A stretch of 6,571 nt of DNA from contig CANPWF010000099.1 in assembly GCA_947581885.1 (NCBI GenBank), positions 1 to 6,571 of the forward strand, read 5' to 3'. Positions 4,970-6,571 of this stretch are shown here, in pieces. The notes beneath the pieces were generated by a model that did not search any database, was not told the DNA's origin, and saw only the letters and a program-made list of their open reading frames with translations. The stretch is from an uncultured Clostridia bacterium. GTDB lineage: Bacteria > Bacillota > Clostridia > Christensenellales > Borkfalkiaceae. Made by a program: the position numbers and the translations under genes. The number at the start of each line of letters is the position of its first letter. Positions within the stretch are counted from its first letter, which is position 1.

Positions 4970-6304
4970 CTATACGATGCCGTGCGCCATCATCGCGTCG
5001 GCGACCTTCAAAAATCCTGCGATGTTCGCGCCCGAGACGTAATTCCCCTTCACGCCGTATTCCTCCGCGGCGGCATCCATGGCATGGTAGATATTCACCA
5101 TGATGGATTTGAGTTTTCGATCCACTTCCTCAAACGTCCAGAAGAGCCTTGCGCTCGACTGCGCCATTTCGAGCGCGCTCGTTGCAACGCCGCCCGCATT
5201 CGCGGCTTTTGCAGGAAGAAAGACGACCCCCGCCTTTTGGAATGCCGCGATCCCTTCGAGAGTGGTGGGCATGTTCGCGCCCTCGCCGACGATCTTCACG
5301 CCGTTTTTGATGAGGGCGTTCGCGCTCTCGCCGTCGATCTCGTTCTGCGTGGCGCAGGGAAGAGCAACGTCGCAGGGGATATTCCAGATCCCATTGCATC
5401 CTTCATGGTACTCGGTGCCCTTCACGCGGGAGACGTACTCCTTGATCCGCCCGCGTTCCACCTCTTTGATCTGCTTGATGACTGCGAGGTCGATGCCCTT
5501 TTTATCGTAGATATAGCCGTTGGAATCGTACATGGCGACGACCTTCGCCCCGAGGGACTGCGCCTTCTCCACGGCGTAGATGGCGACGTTCCCCGAACCC
5601 GAGACGACGACCGTCTTTCCTTGCAGCGATTCGCCGCGGCAACGGAGAGCTTCTTCGACCATATACACAAGCCCGTAGCCCGTCGCTTCCTTCCGCGCAA
5701 GGCTTCCCCCATAGGAAAGCCCCCTGCCCGTGAGAACGCCCGTGTGCTCGTCGACAATGCGCTTATACTGCCCGAAGAGGTACCCGATCTCCCTGCCGCC
5801 AACGCCGATATCGCCCGCGGGGACATCGGTATCCTGCCCGATGTGGCGGTACAGCTCGGTCATGAAGCTCTGGCAGAAGCGCATGATCTCCCCTTCGCTT
5901 TTGTTTTTAGGGTCGAAATCCGAACCGCCTTTCCCGCCCCCGATGGGCAGCCCCGTCAGGCTGTTTTTGAGGATCTGTTCGAGCCCCAAGAACTTGATGA
6001 TGGAGAGGTTGACGGACGGATGAAACCGAAGCCCGCCCTTATAGGGACCGATCGCGCTGTTGAACTGGACGCGGAACCCGCGGTTGACGTGCACCTTTCC
6101 GTTATCATCTACCCAAGGAACGCGGAACATGATCGCGCGTTCGGGCTCGACGAACCGCTCCAAGAGGGCGGCACTTTCATATTCGGGATGCCGCTCGACG
6201 ACGGGACGAAGTCCGTTCAAAATTTCGGTTGCCGCCTGTTGAAATTCCGCCTCATTGGGATTTTTCCGCTTGACTTCTTCAAGCACTCTTTCGATATAAT
6301 CCAT
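4970..6304 (-). CDS. gdhA: NADP-type glutamate dehydrogenase
   Basis: Catalyses reversible reductive amination of 2-oxoglutarate with ammonium to glutamate, in the cytoplasm; family members act as hexamers. At 444 residues it is full length for the 450-residue bacterial class. The N-terminal substrate domain shows PYKGGLRFHPSVN (Lys89), LPIGGGKGGSDFDP (catalytic-type Lys125) and DVPAGDIGVGGREIG (Asp165). The Rossmann domain begins near residue 230 with TVVVSGSGNVA (glycine-rich loop 235-239). C-terminal motifs such as EGANMPTT and PAKAANAGGVATSALEM are typical. NADPH preference is inferred from similarity to the E. coli GdhA class, not proved here. The ATG at 6304 has AAGGAG six bases upstream and a consensus-like promoter before it. 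It is the first gene of a probable two-gene operon with the cupin fusion. Confidence 0.97.
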   Translation of the reverse strand: MDYIERVLEEVKRKNPNEAEFQQAATEILNGLRPVVERHPEYESAALLERFVEPERAIMFRVPWVDDNGKVHVNRGFRVQFNSAIGPYKGGLRFHPSVNLSIIKFLGLEQILKNSLTGLPIGGGKGGSDFDPKNKSEGEIMRFCQSFMTELYRHIGQDTDVPAGDIGVGGREIGYLFGQYKRIVDEHTGVLTGRGLSYGGSLARKEATGYGLVYMVEEALRCRGESLQGKTVVVSGSGNVAIYAVEKAQSLGAKVVAMYDSNGYIYDKKGIDLAVIKQIKEVERGRIKEYVSRVKGTEYHEGCNGIWNIPCDVALPCATQNEIDGESANALIKNGVKIVGEGANMPTTLEGIAAFQKAGVVFLPAKAANAGGVATSALEMAQSSARLFWTFEEVDRKLKSIMVNIYHAMDAAAEEYGVKGNYVSGANIAGFLKVADAMMAHGIV

Positions 6305-6332
6305 AATTCGCTCCTTTATTCCTTTCCCTATT

Positions 6333-6361
6333 ATTATAGCAGACTATCTTTCCGATTGCAA
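6333..6361 (-). promoter_or_regulatory. Sigma-A promoter of gdhA
   Basis: On the minus strand, TTGCAA (6361-6356), a 17-base spacer and TATAAT (6338-6333). Transcription would start near 6326, followed by the Shine-Dalgarno AAAGGAG (6317-6311) and the ATG at 6304. No operator or riboswitch is visible in the short leader. Confidence 0.72.
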
Positions 6362-6446
6362 ATGAATGAACGGAAGGAAGATCCCCCATTTTTTTGAAAA
6401 TGATTATGGAAAGTATAAGGATAGATTATGGGAAAAGAGCGTGCGT

Positions 6447-6551
6447 CCTGCACCTCATCCTGAGCTTGTCGAAGGATCTCGCCCAACTCCATACGTGCAT
6501 GTGTGTTGGCAACTGTGCGAGATTTCTCGACTACGCTCGATGAGGTGCGGG
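6447..6551. repeat. Long imperfect palindrome, dispersed-repeat (REP/MITE-like) element
   Basis: Outer arms CCTGCACCTCATC (6447-6459) and GATGAGGTGCGGG (6539-6551) pair at 12 of 13 positions. Next come GAGCTTGTCGAAGGATCTCGC on the left and the reverse complement of GCGAGATTTCTCGACTACGCTC on the right, which are similar with small gaps. An inner CCAAC/GTTGG pair (6483-6487, 6505-6509) continues the symmetry. The core CATCCTGAGCTTGTCGAAGG is a sequence I recognise from intergenic repeats in many bacterial genomes; its minus-strand translation gives the telltale ILRQAQDE. It carries no transposase. Its outer limits are uncertain because the window ends shortly after it. Confidence 0.7.
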
Positions 6552-6571
6552 GTGGTGCGCCCACTCGGGGG

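Noticed and set aside
4931..6397. Long plus-strand open frame of 488 codons
   Set aside because: It is antisense to gdhA over almost its whole length, shows no protein features, and arises from the GC-rich codon pattern of the real gene.
6334..6564. Minus-strand 76-codon open frame upstream of gdhA
   Set aside because: It is a translation of the palindromic repeat and gdhA promoter region; no ribosome-binding site was recognised.

Overview
The window looks like chromosomal DNA from an endospore-forming member of the Firmicutes (Clostridia), with a GC-rich coding sequence. The main evidence is the left edge, which carries the sporulation pair spoIIGA-sigE on the minus strand. Gram-positive style Shine-Dalgarno sites and clean sigma-A promoters agree with this. 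I cannot name the species; an uncultured gut-type Clostridia is a guess from the style of the genes.

Layout. (1) Minus strand, 1-1025: spoIIGA (protease that activates pro-sigma-E) followed by the first 79 codons of sigE, which runs off the left edge. A TATAAT box and three tandem Spo0A-box-like heptamers lie just upstream of spoIIGA. (2) Plus strand, 1174-1335: a complete tRNA-Arg(ACG) unit with consensus promoter, encoded CCA end and intrinsic terminator. (3) 1336-1706: about 370 bases without a convincing gene. It holds a cluster of DnaA boxes (three exact TTATCCACA copies, two of them in a 13-bp-arm inverted repeat, plus two weaker ones), a Spo0A-type box beside one DnaA box, a 34-base pyrimidine run and an AT-rich stretch. 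This resembles a replication origin or an ectopic DnaA-binding cluster. (4) Plus strand, 1707-4121: a strong promoter directly abutting a 792-residue cytoplasmic protein that looks like an uncharacterised glycoside-hydrolase-type TIM barrel. (5) Minus strand, 6361-4122: a promoter, gdhA (NADP-type glutamate dehydrogenase), a carboxymuconolactone-decarboxylase-like/cupin fusion protein 25 bases downstream, and two tandem hairpin terminators. (6) Right edge: a long imperfect palindrome of a dispersed-repeat type.

How the parts fit. SpoIIGA cleaves the pro-peptide of SigE in the mother cell, so the first two genes are one functional unit. GdhA makes or breaks down glutamate and probably shares a transcript with the cupin fusion, whose substrate is unknown. 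The glycosidase-like gene is a single-gene unit converging on the gdhA operon. The most unusual signal is the DnaA-box cluster next to the early-sporulation operon; whether it is oriC cannot be settled from this window because dnaA is not present in it.
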